Of a stretch of DNA of 17,913 bases, positions 6,024 to 12,851 are shown one piece after another (the stretch's first letter is position 1; each line of letters begins with the position of its first letter). The stretch is taken from positions 1-17,913 of the forward strand of contig JBDTLH010000319.1 of NCBI GenBank assembly GCA_039934875.1, read 5' to 3'. The position numbers were made by a program, and so were the translations under genes. The stretch is from JBDTLH01 sp039934875. GTDB taxonomy: Bacteria > Acidobacteriota > Terriglobia > Terriglobales > Acidobacteriaceae. The notes below the pieces were generated by a model. It did not search any database and was not told where the DNA came from. It was given only the letters and a program-made list of their open reading frames with translations.

Positions 6024-6809
6024 ATGCGATATTGCCGATTTCTTACTCCACAAGGCCCGCAGTATGGGGCGGTCGAAACCGTTAACGGGAGCGACACCAT
6101 CACCCGCCTGTTGCCCGCTTTTGCAGAGGATGTTGGTTGTGTCTTGAGCGGCGCGGAATTTGCCGCCGTGCCATTGAAGGATGCCTGGTTGCTGCCGCCG
6201 GTCTTGCCCAGCAAAATCATCTGCGTGGGCCGCAACTATCGCGCACACGCCTCAGAGCTAGGTAACGAGGTTCCGTCGGAGCCGCTGCTCTTCTTCAAGC
6301 CGCCCTCCGCCATCATCGGCAACGGAGAGGCGATCGTGCGTCCCAAAATATCGCAACGGGTGGACTACGAGGGCGAACTTGGCATCGTCATTGGCAAGCG
6401 CTGCTCCAAGCTCGCGCAAGAGGAAGACGTACGCGAATATATTCGGGGATATACGGTGGTGAACGATGTGACCGCGCGCGACTTGCAGAAAAAAGATTCG
6501 CAATGGGCGCGCGCCAAGGGCTTTGACACCTTCTGTCCGGTTGGGCCTGTTGTCACCGATGAGATCGAACCCTTTGCCGGCGTGGAGCTGACGACGCGGT
6601 TGAATGAGGAGGAGAAGCAGCGCGGCAACACCGGCGATTTCATCTTTGATATTCCCACTATGCTCCGCTACATCTCAGCGATATTCACCCTTGAGCCAGG
6701 AGACCTGATTGCCACCGGGACACCGTCCGGTGTCTCTCCGATGCAGGCCGGCGATGTGGTGGAAGTCACGGTAGAGGGGATCGGGACGCTGCGCAACACC
6801 GTGGCTTGA
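6024..6809 (+). CDS. Fumarylacetoacetate hydrolase (FAH) family protein
   Basis: A 261-residue cytosolic enzyme with a short N-terminal domain (1 to about 60) and the FAH catalytic fold (about 63-261). Visible family signatures are GRNYRAHA (69-76), FFKPPSAIIG, the metal-ligand segment VDYEGELGIVIGK with E116 and E118, VVNDVTARDLQ with D148, and the lid Lys region WARAKGFDTFCPVGP. The TGTPSGV motif near the end is also standard. The family hydrolyses or decarboxylates/isomerises acylpyruvates, for example fumarylpyruvate, 2-hydroxyhepta-2,4-diene-1,7-dioate or acetylpyruvate. Substrate cannot be fixed and no aromatic catabolism genes are adjacent. The stop lies 6 bp from the convergent Kir gene. 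The start lacks a strong Shine-Dalgarno site. Confidence 0.92.
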   Translation: MRYCRFLTPQGPQYGAVETVNGSDTITRLLPAFAEDVGCVLSGAEFAAVPLKDAWLLPPVLPSKIICVGRNYRAHASELGNEVPSEPLLFFKPPSAIIGNGEAIVRPKISQRVDYEGELGIVIGKRCSKLAQEEDVREYIRGYTVVNDVTARDLQKKDSQWARAKGFDTFCPVGPVVTDEIEPFAGVELTTRLNEEEKQRGNTGDFIFDIPTMLRYISAIFTLEPGDLIATGTPSGVSPMQAGDVVEVTVEGIGTLRNTVA

Positions 6810-6815
6810 GCTGCG

Positions 6816-7748
6816 CTAGAGCCGCTCGACGCCGTGAAAACGCTCCCAGTCCATGCGCGGGACCTGCTTGCCGTCGTCGATGTAAACCGGCGCGAAGCGG
6901 GCGTTCCAGGCCACTTCCGTGGCGACATAGGAGCTGCGGCTGTGCACGGTTTCGGAGAAGGTTTCATCAATAGCGGTCAGCAGGATGAAAAATTCCGCCT
7001 GCGACTCGATAAGCTGCCGCTGGTCCCACCCATACAGCGGGCTGTTCTCGTCGATGGGGTGGACCACTGTCCACGCCAAAGGGAAAAAAGACACCTTCTC
7101 GCGCTCCAGACGCAGGTTGTGGAACTTGCGGGTGCGCACCCCGTCGTAGGTTTCGAAGCGGCTTAGTGAAATCTTGGCTGCGACCTCGATCAACTGGCTG
7201 TCGCGCTTGTTGACAATGCGGAACATCCAGCCGCTAATGCCGCGGTAGGGAGCGACTACGGAGTTGCGGCTGAAGGCGATCTCCATGTGCGGGCGGGAGA
7301 AGCGGGCGAAGATGAGGCCGGTCGCGACCGCGAAACTGAGCAATCCGGTGATCGCCTCTGCGGTGACCAGCAGATTCGCCGGCAGGCCGACGGGAACGAT
7401 GTTGCCGAAGCCGATGGTGGAGAAGGTATCGACGCTGAAGAAGAAGGCACGCGCGAAAGCTGACAGGCCGGAATTGCCATTGAGCGCCGCGGGGCCACAG
7501 AGCAGATAAAAACCGGCGAAACTGAAATTGATAACAAAATAACCGGCGAGGATCAGCACGAAGAACTGGGGCCACGTCATCGACACCAATCCGCGATAGC
7601 TGAAGAGGCGTTCAAACCAGCGGGTCTCGCGCCGCTCCACATTGAAGCTGCCGTCGCGGTTGAGCAGGCGCAGTCCCTGCCGCTGCGAAAGCAGCGATCC
7701 AAAGCCGAGATCGCGGCTCTCTTCCTCCGGATTGAAGACGGGTTTCAT
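6816..7748 (-). CDS. Inward-rectifier potassium channel (KirBac type)
   Basis: A 310-residue two-span potassium channel. It has a slide helix around 44-58, TM1 at about 60-83, a pore helix (AFARAFFFSVDTFS), the selectivity filter TIGFG at 111-115, and TM2 at about 124-149 ending in the typical ARFSRP. Residues from about 155 form the cytoplasmic immunoglobulin-like Kir domain, with hallmark segments FRIVNKRDSQLIEVAAKISL, LAWTVVHPIDENSPLYG and WNARFAPVYIDD. This arrangement and the sequence around the filter resemble the KirBac1.1 family. The filter is GFG rather than GYG, which occurs in bacterial Kir proteins. It likely forms a tetramer in the inner membrane. The Mpo1-like gene ends 35 bp upstream on the same strand, so the two may be cotranscribed. 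Confidence 0.94.
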   Translation of the reverse strand: MKPVFNPEEESRDLGFGSLLSQRQGLRLLNRDGSFNVERRETRWFERLFSYRGLVSMTWPQFFVLILAGYFVINFSFAGFYLLCGPAALNGNSGLSAFARAFFFSVDTFSTIGFGNIVPVGLPANLLVTAEAITGLLSFAVATGLIFARFSRPHMEIAFSRNSVVAPYRGISGWMFRIVNKRDSQLIEVAAKISLSRFETYDGVRTRKFHNLRLEREKVSFFPLAWTVVHPIDENSPLYGWDQRQLIESQAEFFILLTAIDETFSETVHSRSSYVATEVAWNARFAPVYIDDGKQVPRMDWERFHGVERL

Positions 7749-7783
7749 TATCGCTTCGGGCCTCTCGTTTTCTGGTCGCTGGC

Positions 7784-8086
7784 TCAGGCTCGGCCCCGAA
7801 CTTTAGCCCACCACCAGCGCACACCCACCAGCAAAAAGCGCCAATCGTGAAAGAACTCGGGAGGCTTCCCCTCAAAGGCGTGACCGATGAACTGCAGCGC
7901 CCATCCGAGAGCAAATAAGAGCGCGGGCCAGCGCCACCCAAGGTGCGGCAGCGGCGCGGCTATCAGCCAGGCCACAGAGACCGCGATCATGGGGATCCCC
8001 GGCATATGGCAGAGGCGGTTAACCGGATGCTGATGACTGCTCGAGTATTGCGCGACCCACTGTGCACTGCCGCGGTCTCGTAACAT
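7784..8086 (-). CDS. Mpo1-like / DUF962 membrane protein
   Basis: A 100-residue protein with about two membrane helices (PMIAVSVAWLIAAPL and WPALLFALGWALQFIG) and the histidine pattern of the Mpo1/YGL010w family: SSSHQHPVNRLCHMPGIP (H18, H20, H27) and QFIGHAFEGKPPEF (H69, E72). Yeast Mpo1 is an Fe(II)-dependent dioxygenase for alpha-oxidation of 2-hydroxy fatty acids. The bacterial homologues are short and mostly uncharacterised, so enzymatic activity is an inference from the retained histidines. The start is fixed by a strong AGGAGG at 8091-8096, four nt before ATG. It is followed 35 bp later by the Kir gene on the same strand and is divergent from the DUF3891 gene. Confidence 0.82.
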   Translation of the reverse strand: MLRDRGSAQWVAQYSSSHQHPVNRLCHMPGIPMIAVSVAWLIAAPLPHLGWRWPALLFALGWALQFIGHAFEGKPPEFFHDWRFLLVGVRWWWAKVRGRA

Positions 8087-8163
8087 CGCTCCTCCTGACG
8101 ACCCATAGCCAACAATTGATGGCTGGTAGGGGTAAATGATAGATGATAATTGAGGGGGGCGAC

Positions 8164-8919
8164 ATGCTGATACGTTTCGAGAGTGCCCTGGCCGTGCGGC
8201 CCGCAGCGGATGCTGCCGATGCTATCGGTGCGTGGGAGCTGGTGAGCCAGGCCCAACAACCCGACGCCGGCGCAGGATGGCTGATTCCGCAACCGGCGCA
8301 CTCCGCCCTTGCCGGGGAGATCGCCGCGAAGCTGCGGACCGACTTTTTTCCCGGTCTAAACCAAAAGGTACTGCGCTCGATCTCGCTGCACGACGCGGGC
8401 TGGAGTGCATTTGACGCCGGCCAGATTGTCAGTGCTCGGGAGTTCGCCGCGCAGTTTCATCCGGTGAGTTTTGTTGCGGAGAAGCCGGAGATATACCTGG
8501 CGGCCTGGACAGACTCAATTGAGTTGGCGGAGAAAGGCTGCGCTGAGTGCGGTTATATGGTGAGCCGTCACTTCGCTGCCCTGGCCAAGGATGCGAACCG
8601 GCAAGTAACGCAGTTTCATGATCGGGAGATCAGGCGGCAGCAGCGGTTGGAGCGGGCTTCGGGAAAGCCGCATGAGGAGTTGGAGCGGCTGTGGCATGCT
8701 CTCCGTTTTTGCGACCTGCTCTCGCTTTTCTTGTGCTGCAACATCGGGTTGAGCCCGGGCGCTGAGGTGCGGTTCGGAGATTATGTCATGGGGCGCGAAC
8801 AGGATGATTTCGTATTCCGCGGCAATTCGCCGATGCGGGAGCGGACCGAGTTTACCTTCTCCGGCGTCACCTTCGGGGGCAAGAGCGGCGGCGGATGGTT
8901 CAACTCGGTTGTGCGCTAA
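8164..8919 (+). CDS. DUF3891 family protein
   Basis: A 251-residue soluble protein from the ATG at 8164, chosen because GAGGGGGG (8152-8159) precedes it by 4 nt and MLIR resembles the usual MIVR start. An in-frame ATG at 8143 would add 7 residues. Family marks are LIPQPAHSALAGEIAAKL near residue 40 and ISLHDAGWSAFD near residue 75; the paired histidines (QPAH and LHDAGW) and the later SRHFAAL are spaced like an HD-type metal site. DUF3891 has no established reaction as far as I know, and a phosphohydrolase role would be speculation. The C-terminus (FTFSGVTFGGKSGGGWFNSV) is a short glycine-rich tail. It stands alone, followed by the non-coding repeat region. Confidence 0.8.
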   Translation: MLIRFESALAVRPAADAADAIGAWELVSQAQQPDAGAGWLIPQPAHSALAGEIAAKLRTDFFPGLNQKVLRSISLHDAGWSAFDAGQIVSAREFAAQFHPVSFVAEKPEIYLAAWTDSIELAEKGCAECGYMVSRHFAALAKDANRQVTQFHDREIRRQQRLERASGKPHEELERLWHALRFCDLLSLFLCCNIGLSPGAEVRFGDYVMGREQDDFVFRGNSPMRERTEFTFSGVTFGGKSGGGWFNSVVR

Positions 8920-9010
8920 GACTGAACCCCGAATCTCGCACATTGGGAGACATCTGGGCACATATGCGGGGCAAAACGGCCGGCCGCGGAGCAGAAGAGG
9001 CGGCTAACCC

Positions 9011-9038
9011 GAGGCACTTTGGCTTCAGCCCGTGCCTC
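9011..9038. repeat. Hairpin (GAGGCAC/GTGCCTC) downstream of the DUF3891 gene
   Basis: A 7-bp perfect inverted repeat, GAGGCAC (9011-9017) and GTGCCTC (9032-9038), encloses a second small stem GGC-TTCA-GCC (9021-9030). It sits 92 bp after the DUF3891 stop. No T-run follows, so it resembles a REP-type palindrome rather than an intrinsic terminator. Confidence 0.5.
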
Positions 9039-9054
9039 CCGCTCTCAAATCCGA

Positions 9055-9089
9055 CTAAGGTAACACCTTAGAAACGAGGCTAAGGTGTT
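9055..9089. repeat. Alternating hairpins built from three CTAAGGT arms
   Basis: CTAAGGT (9055-9061) can pair with ACCTTAG (9065-9071) across a 3-nt loop. Alternatively AACACCTTAG (9062-9071) can pair with CTAAGGTGTT (9080-9089) across an 8-nt loop. The middle arm is shared, so the two stems are mutually exclusive. The second ends in GTTT, a weak terminator-like tail. It lies between the DUF3891 gene and the tandem repeat. Confidence 0.5.
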
Positions 9090-9098
9090 TCCCTCTGC

Positions 9099-9300
9099 TG
9101 CGGAGATCATCGATAGCTCCAACGGTGATCTGCGGCGACCTCGGTGACTTGGGTAGGCCACCCCGAAAAGCTGATCCTGCGGAGATCATCGATAGCTTGA
9201 ACGGTGAACTGCGGCGATCTCGGTGATTTGGGGTATGCCACCCCGAAAACCTGAGTTCAAAGCTGCGCCCACGGCCTTATGGTGATCTGCGGCGATCAAA
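9099..9300. repeat. Tandem repeat of about 79 bp, two copies plus a partial third, GATC-rich
   Basis: Copy one (9099-9177) and copy two (9178-9257) both begin TGCGGAGATCATCGATAGC and share GCCACCCCGAAAA near their ends. By eye they differ at about ten positions including one indel. A partial third copy (GGTGATCTGCGGCGATC, 9281-9297) follows. Each full copy contains two related sub-units starting CTGCGG, 32 bp apart. No reading frame of note crosses the region. The whole stretch 8920-9358, between the DUF3891 stop and the esterase stop, contains only this repeat and the two hairpin elements. Confidence 0.85.
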
Positions 9301-9358
9301 GGGGATCGGCAAGGCACATTTTTGGCTGATTGGCTCCGCTGGTTGGTTCGGCTGATGC

Positions 9359-10252
9359 CTACATCCGCAGGGCGAGCTCACGCAGCAAAGCGGCGATCGA
9401 GCGGTCCCAGAAGCGCCACGTGTGCGCTCCCGGGAATTCATGGTATTCATACCCCACGTGAAGATCGCCCATCATGCTCACGAGCTCGCGACTGCTGTGC
9501 AGCAGTGGATCATCCGCCCCGCAACTCACGAAGAAATAGGGGAGTTGTGCGGTATCTGCCTGGGCCAGCAGAACGTAATCGTCGTTCTGTGGGTCTTTCT
9601 GCGAATCGAAGTGCGGGCCGAAGGCCAGTCGCGCGGTGGTCCAGCGGCTGGGATAGCGCGTCACATCAAGCGCCGAACTGAAGCCGCCGACCACGGCAAA
9701 CTTCCGCGGATCGCGCAATCCAGCCTTGATCGCGCCATATCCGCCCATCGAGAGCCCTGCGATGAAGCGACTATCGCGGCTCTTGAGGGTGCGATACCGG
9801 GTATCTACCGCAGCGATCAAGTCATTGAAAACATAGTCCTCATATCGATTGCGCGGGTCCGCGAGCGAGTTGGTGTACCAGCTATCATCGGCCTCCGGCA
9901 TGATGATGATGAGTGGCAGGGGGCGCGCGTAGTCGGCGACGCGGGTGTTGGCGAGCCAGTCGTTTTCGCTGCCGAAGAGGCCATGTAGCAGGTAGAGGAC
10001 GGGATAGGACCGTTGTGAGGCCTCATAATCCGCCGGAAGAATAAGGCAGTAGCTCATCTCGCGTTTAAGCGCCGCGCTGAGGAAGGAATGGTGGGTGGCG
10101 CAGGTCGGGCTTGGCACGGAGCCGGCGGGGCGGGGCTCGATCGGGGATACGGGTGGAGCTTGTCCCGGTCGCGCCAGCGCGAGCGAGGGAAGCAAACACA
10201 ACACCGCGAAGGAGATGCTAAGAACACTCATAGGCCTGCAATTCTGCCGCAT
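9359..10252 (-). CDS. Secreted esterase (esterase D / PF00756 family)
   Basis: A 297-residue protein with an N-terminal signal peptide: Arg-containing n-region, hydrophobic core to about residue 25, predicted cleavage after ALA-type sequence near 27. A Pro-rich linker (29-50) precedes an alpha/beta-hydrolase. The catalytic triad is visible: S168 in GLSMGG, an Asp in CGADDPL (247 or 248) and H277 in FPGAHTWRFW. The YPVLYLLHG oxyanion-region strand and the GGYGAIKAGLRDP helix are typical of the esterase D, feruloyl esterase and mycolyltransferase superfamily. It probably cleaves an ester in the periplasm or outside; substrate unknown. The start at 10252 supplies two arginines for the signal peptide; an ATG at 10231 (MSVLSISF) is also possible. 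It diverges from the methyltransferase gene by 32 bp. Confidence 0.88.
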   Translation of the reverse strand: MRQNCRPMSVLSISFAVLCLLPSLALARPGQAPPVSPIEPRPAGSVPSPTCATHHSFLSAALKREMSYCLILPADYEASQRSYPVLYLLHGLFGSENDWLANTRVADYARPLPLIIIMPEADDSWYTNSLADPRNRYEDYVFNDLIAAVDTRYRTLKSRDSRFIAGLSMGGYGAIKAGLRDPRKFAVVGGFSSALDVTRYPSRWTTARLAFGPHFDSQKDPQNDDYVLLAQADTAQLPYFFVSCGADDPLLHSSRELVSMMGDLHVGYEYHEFPGAHTWRFWDRSIAALLRELALRM

Positions 10253-10270
10253 TAGACTGTCTTATGTAAA

Positions 10271-10276
10271 TACAAT
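10271..10276 (+). promoter_or_regulatory. Possible -10 hexamer for the ICMT-like gene
   Basis: TACAAT (five of six consensus positions) ends 8 nt before the ATG at 10285, so transcription would begin within a couple of bases of the start codon. No Shine-Dalgarno site is present, consistent with a leaderless transcript. No -35 match is found at the expected spacing. Confidence 0.3.
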
Positions 10277-10284
10277 GACTGCAC

Positions 10285-11088
10285 ATGCCTAATTTGACTC
10301 GAACTTTAAAGGCGCAAGAGTTGGGAGCTTTGGGGACTGGCAATTCATCGGCGGCGACTGCGCGAAAGTGGATGCGGGCGAGCCGGTTCGAGTTCCGCTG
10401 GCGCCTTGTGATAATGCTGGTGATCTTTGCGGGCTGCTTCGCGGCATCCGCCTGGCAGTCGAACGGGCATCTTGGATACTTGTGGATACTGATCACGACC
10501 TGGATGTCGAAGCTCGACCGGTTCACCAACGAGACCAACTCTCTGATCTTGAAGGTGGCGGTTTCGGCGCTGGTGGTGGTGTCGGCGGCCCTGCGTACCT
10601 GGGCGGCGGCATATCTCGATAGCTCGGTGGTGCAGGCTGGCGCGGTCCAGACGGAGCTGGTGGTGGCGGCGGGCCCCTATGCGTATATGCGCAATCCGCT
10701 GTATCTGGGCACGATACTGCTGGCATTGTCGCTGGCGCCGATGAACGGCCCTGGGGAGGGGCTGGCGCTGGTGGTGTTGGTTGTGCTATTTGCAATGCGG
10801 CTCATCCGGCGCGAAGAATTGGAGCTGGCGGCAGTGCAAGGAAGGGAGTACCTGCAATATAAGTCGGCGGTCCCCGCTCTGTTTCCAAAATTGCCGAACC
10901 GCGCGGTGATTATCGGAGCGGCGCGTCCGCAATGGCGACAGGCGTTTCTGGGTGAGATATTTCCCTGGGTAATGGCGGCGGGAGTGATCGGATACGCTGT
11001 GACCTTCCGCGCCGAATGGCTGGGGCGGGCGGCGCTGATCGGCCTGGGCTTGAGTTTCGTTGTGCGCGCGCTGCGCGGGCTACGTTAA
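10285..11088 (+). CDS. Isoprenylcysteine carboxyl methyltransferase (ICMT)-like membrane protein
   Basis: A 267-residue polytopic protein. After a hydrophilic N-terminus of about 38 residues come hydrophobic spans at about 40-56, 90-112, 138-152 and 157-173, then the catalytic region and two more spans (about 222-240 and 247-262). The family signature is clear: GPYAYMRNPLYLG (130-142) and RREELELAAVQGREYLQYKSAVPALFP (about 175-201), matching the 'G.Y...RNP.Y.G' and 'EE..L...G..Y..Y...V....P' elements of ICMT/PEMT-type SAM-dependent methyltransferases. Bacterial members methylate varied substrates and often lack a known one. The extra pair of C-terminal spans and the long N-terminus make it longer than the minimal bacterial form of about 160-200 residues. 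It stands alone. Confidence 0.85.
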   Translation: MPNLTRTLKAQELGALGTGNSSAATARKWMRASRFEFRWRLVIMLVIFAGCFAASAWQSNGHLGYLWILITTWMSKLDRFTNETNSLILKVAVSALVVVSAALRTWAAAYLDSSVVQAGAVQTELVVAAGPYAYMRNPLYLGTILLALSLAPMNGPGEGLALVVLVVLFAMRLIRREELELAAVQGREYLQYKSAVPALFPKLPNRAVIIGAARPQWRQAFLGEIFPWVMAAGVIGYAVTFRAEWLGRAALIGLGLSFVVRALRGLR

Positions 11089-11103
11089 CGGCCGATTTCG
11101 AGG

Positions 11104-12048
11104 CTAATGCGGATCGCCTGGTTTCACTTCGCTGTAACCGGTCACCTTGGCATCCACATGCGTCACCTCGAAATCTGAATTCTTGAGCGACACGGCAATG
11201 TTTCTCTTGAAAAAGTAGAGTGCCCGAACATAGAACTCGGTACCGAAGCTGGAAGGGAACCATACGCCGTCTTGCTGCCGCGCATAGGTTACGCTGAAGC
11301 CGATCCCCGGCACGTCCGTGCCCAGCATCGTGCGCACCAGCAAGGGCAATTTCTTCGATAGTTTGGTCTCCACAAAGACCGGCTGGAAATCCTGTTCATC
11401 GATGAAGGCCTCTCCTGCCCAGTCGATGTCCGTCTGGTCTTTGGGTCGAAAGTCGATGTGATAGACGCTGCGCTTGTTCAACACCTGGCGCCCGGCGAGA
11501 CGGAAGGCATACTGCTTCTGTTGTGCGCTGGTCAGCGGAAACAAGTCTTTGTCGATTCCGTCTTTGCTGGCCCCCTCGGAATCCAAATTGATCGTTACTC
11601 CCAAATGCCCAGAGTTATCGATGTCGTCTCTTTCAGCAGCCTTACCAGTGAGATCATCGCGAAAGCTTCTCACCAGCTCCGCGTCTATGCTGCCGGACTC
11701 GGGAACCGGCTCTTTGTCATAGAAGAGGTACTTGCCGTGCTTGAGATAGCGGCCGGTCAGTTTCTTGAGCGTAGAGCTGGAACTCCTGGAGGTCGGAGCC
11801 ACGGTGTAGTCCGCCGTCTCCTCGCGCAGCAGCTTACCGTGGGAGTTCCCGCTGACCACGTGAATGTGTTGCGAGTACACATAGTGGCTGCGCAATACTT
11901 CGGCGCGGTCCTGGTTCGCCGCCACCCTTGCCATGATCTCATCCGCAGTCAGAGCTGCGGGCCCGCCCGCCGGGGCAGATTCTTGAGCGAAGGCCAATGC
12001 CGCGAGCGACGCGAACAGAAGAATTGGAAGGTAGAGCAGCCGAGACAT
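11104..12048 (-). CDS. Secreted protein, possibly LolA-like fold, function unknown
   Basis: From the ATG at 12048 this is a 314-residue protein with a Sec signal peptide (MSRLLYLPILLFASLAALAFA, cleavage before QES; no lipobox Cys). The mature part starts with ALTADEIMARVAANQDRAEVL and is then rich in alternating strands: YVYSQHIHVVSG, GKLLREETADYTVAP, YHIDFRPKD, DWAGEAFIDEQDFQPVFVET, VWFPSSFGTEFYVRALYFF. The pattern of strand pairs with 'G..Y.IDF.P' and 'G...ID..DF.PV' is like periplasmic LolA/RseB-type half-barrels, so lipid or lipoprotein handling is a guess from fold only. The start was chosen because AAGGTG (12053-12058) precedes it and the signal peptide begins there; the frame extends to 12213 but those 55 residues look non-coding. 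I do not recognise a named family. Confidence 0.75.
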   Translation of the reverse strand: MSRLLYLPILLFASLAALAFAQESAPAGGPAALTADEIMARVAANQDRAEVLRSHYVYSQHIHVVSGNSHGKLLREETADYTVAPTSRSSSSTLKKLTGRYLKHGKYLFYDKEPVPESGSIDAELVRSFRDDLTGKAAERDDIDNSGHLGVTINLDSEGASKDGIDKDLFPLTSAQQKQYAFRLAGRQVLNKRSVYHIDFRPKDQTDIDWAGEAFIDEQDFQPVFVETKLSKKLPLLVRTMLGTDVPGIGFSVTYARQQDGVWFPSSFGTEFYVRALYFFKRNIAVSLKNSDFEVTHVDAKVTGYSEVKPGDPH

Positions 12049-12209
12049 AAAGCACCTTAAAAGACATACGATCCGACCGCGCACAAAGTTCCCCCATCTC
12101 ACGCAGGACAGTTGCAGTTTTGAGCGCTGACCCTGGAATCGCGCGCAAGTCTCAACGGGGCAATGGTCTCGAATCTGACAGGGGGAAAGGAGCAAGACTA
12201 CTGTGGCAC

Positions 12210-12851
12210 TCATTTCTTTTTAGAAACGTGTTGCTTGCTGTTCGACCGGCGCTTGCCCCGACCGGACTTCGGCTTTGCAGGTTTCTCTTTTTTCTTGGTT
12301 TTCTGGTCAAAAGAGAAAGCAGAAACGGGCAGCGCAACCGGCGCTATTCCCTCGACGTGGGAAGCGGCATTCGCCTCGCGGATGAACTTCGGCGTAAGCA
12401 GCCACTGCAGTTCGCCACTTCGCCCGTCATACTCTGCCCTCGCGATCCCACCCTTTTTTAGGTCGATTGCCGCGCGGCCTCCGGCTTTGCTGATCATCCG
12501 CCCCAGAAATTGACTGAGATTAGGGCTGTGCCCCACCACTATCACGACATCGACCTTGTACGACTTTAATTTCTGCACGAAATCTTCCCAGTGCGCCTCT
12601 GGACGCAGGCTCTTTTCGACGCGGAGTCGATCGTCGTAGCCGATCTCGTTAGCGACCAGCGCCGCAGTCTGCATTGCACGCTTCAGCGGGCTGCTGATAA
12701 TGAGATCAGGCACCACTTCCAGGCGGGAAAACAATCGCGCCGCCTGATAACATTGCCCGACTCCGGTGCCGTCGAGCCCGCGCAACTCGTCCTTCTCCGG
12801 GTCTTTCTTCTTTTCGCCCGCATTCGCATGGCGCAGAAAATACAGGATCAT
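12210..12851 (-). CDS. sixA: SixA-type phosphohistidine phosphatase with basic C-terminal tail
   Basis: A 213-residue protein. Residues 1 to about 155 are a histidine-phosphatase (phosphoglycerate-mutase superfamily) domain of the SixA type: LRHANAG (catalytic RH), a second Arg in SSPLKRAMQTA, and the second catalytic His in VVGHSPNLSQFL. It should dephosphorylate phosphohistidine on a protein partner. After residue about 178 comes a tail extremely rich in Lys and Arg (FDQKTKKKEKPAKPKSGRGK, then KRRSNSKQHVSKKK), absent from E. coli SixA (about 160 residues). The ATG overlaps the ppk1 stop by 4 bp (ATGA, 12848-12851), implying translational coupling with polyphosphate kinase, an arrangement that fits a shared role in polyphosphate or phosphohistidine metabolism (inference). 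Confidence 0.9.
   Translation of the reverse strand: MILYFLRHANAGEKKKDPEKDELRGLDGTGVGQCYQAARLFSRLEVVPDLIISSPLKRAMQTAALVANEIGYDDRLRVEKSLRPEAHWEDFVQKLKSYKVDVVIVVGHSPNLSQFLGRMISKAGGRAAIDLKKGGIARAEYDGRSGELQWLLTPKFIREANAASHVEGIAPVALPVSAFSFDQKTKKKEKPAKPKSGRGKRRSNSKQHVSKKK

Noticed and set aside
6804..6830. Terminator between the convergent FAH-family and Kir genes
   Set aside because: The stops are 6 bp apart and no stem with a T-run is visible.
9099..9300. CRISPR-like array
   Set aside because: The repeats are about 79 bp and directly adjacent, with no spacers and no cas genes.
12063..12092. GGAACTT followed after 15 bp by CGTATGTC upstream of the secreted protein, like an ECF sigma promoter
   Set aside because: The -35 match is exact, but the -10 is weak and the implied transcript start would fall inside the Shine-Dalgarno site at 12053-12058.
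12049..12213. Extension of the secreted protein to an ATG overlapping the sixA stop by ATGA
   Set aside because: The added 55 residues do not look coding and would bury the signal peptide; the ATG at 12048 has an RBS and opens the signal peptide.
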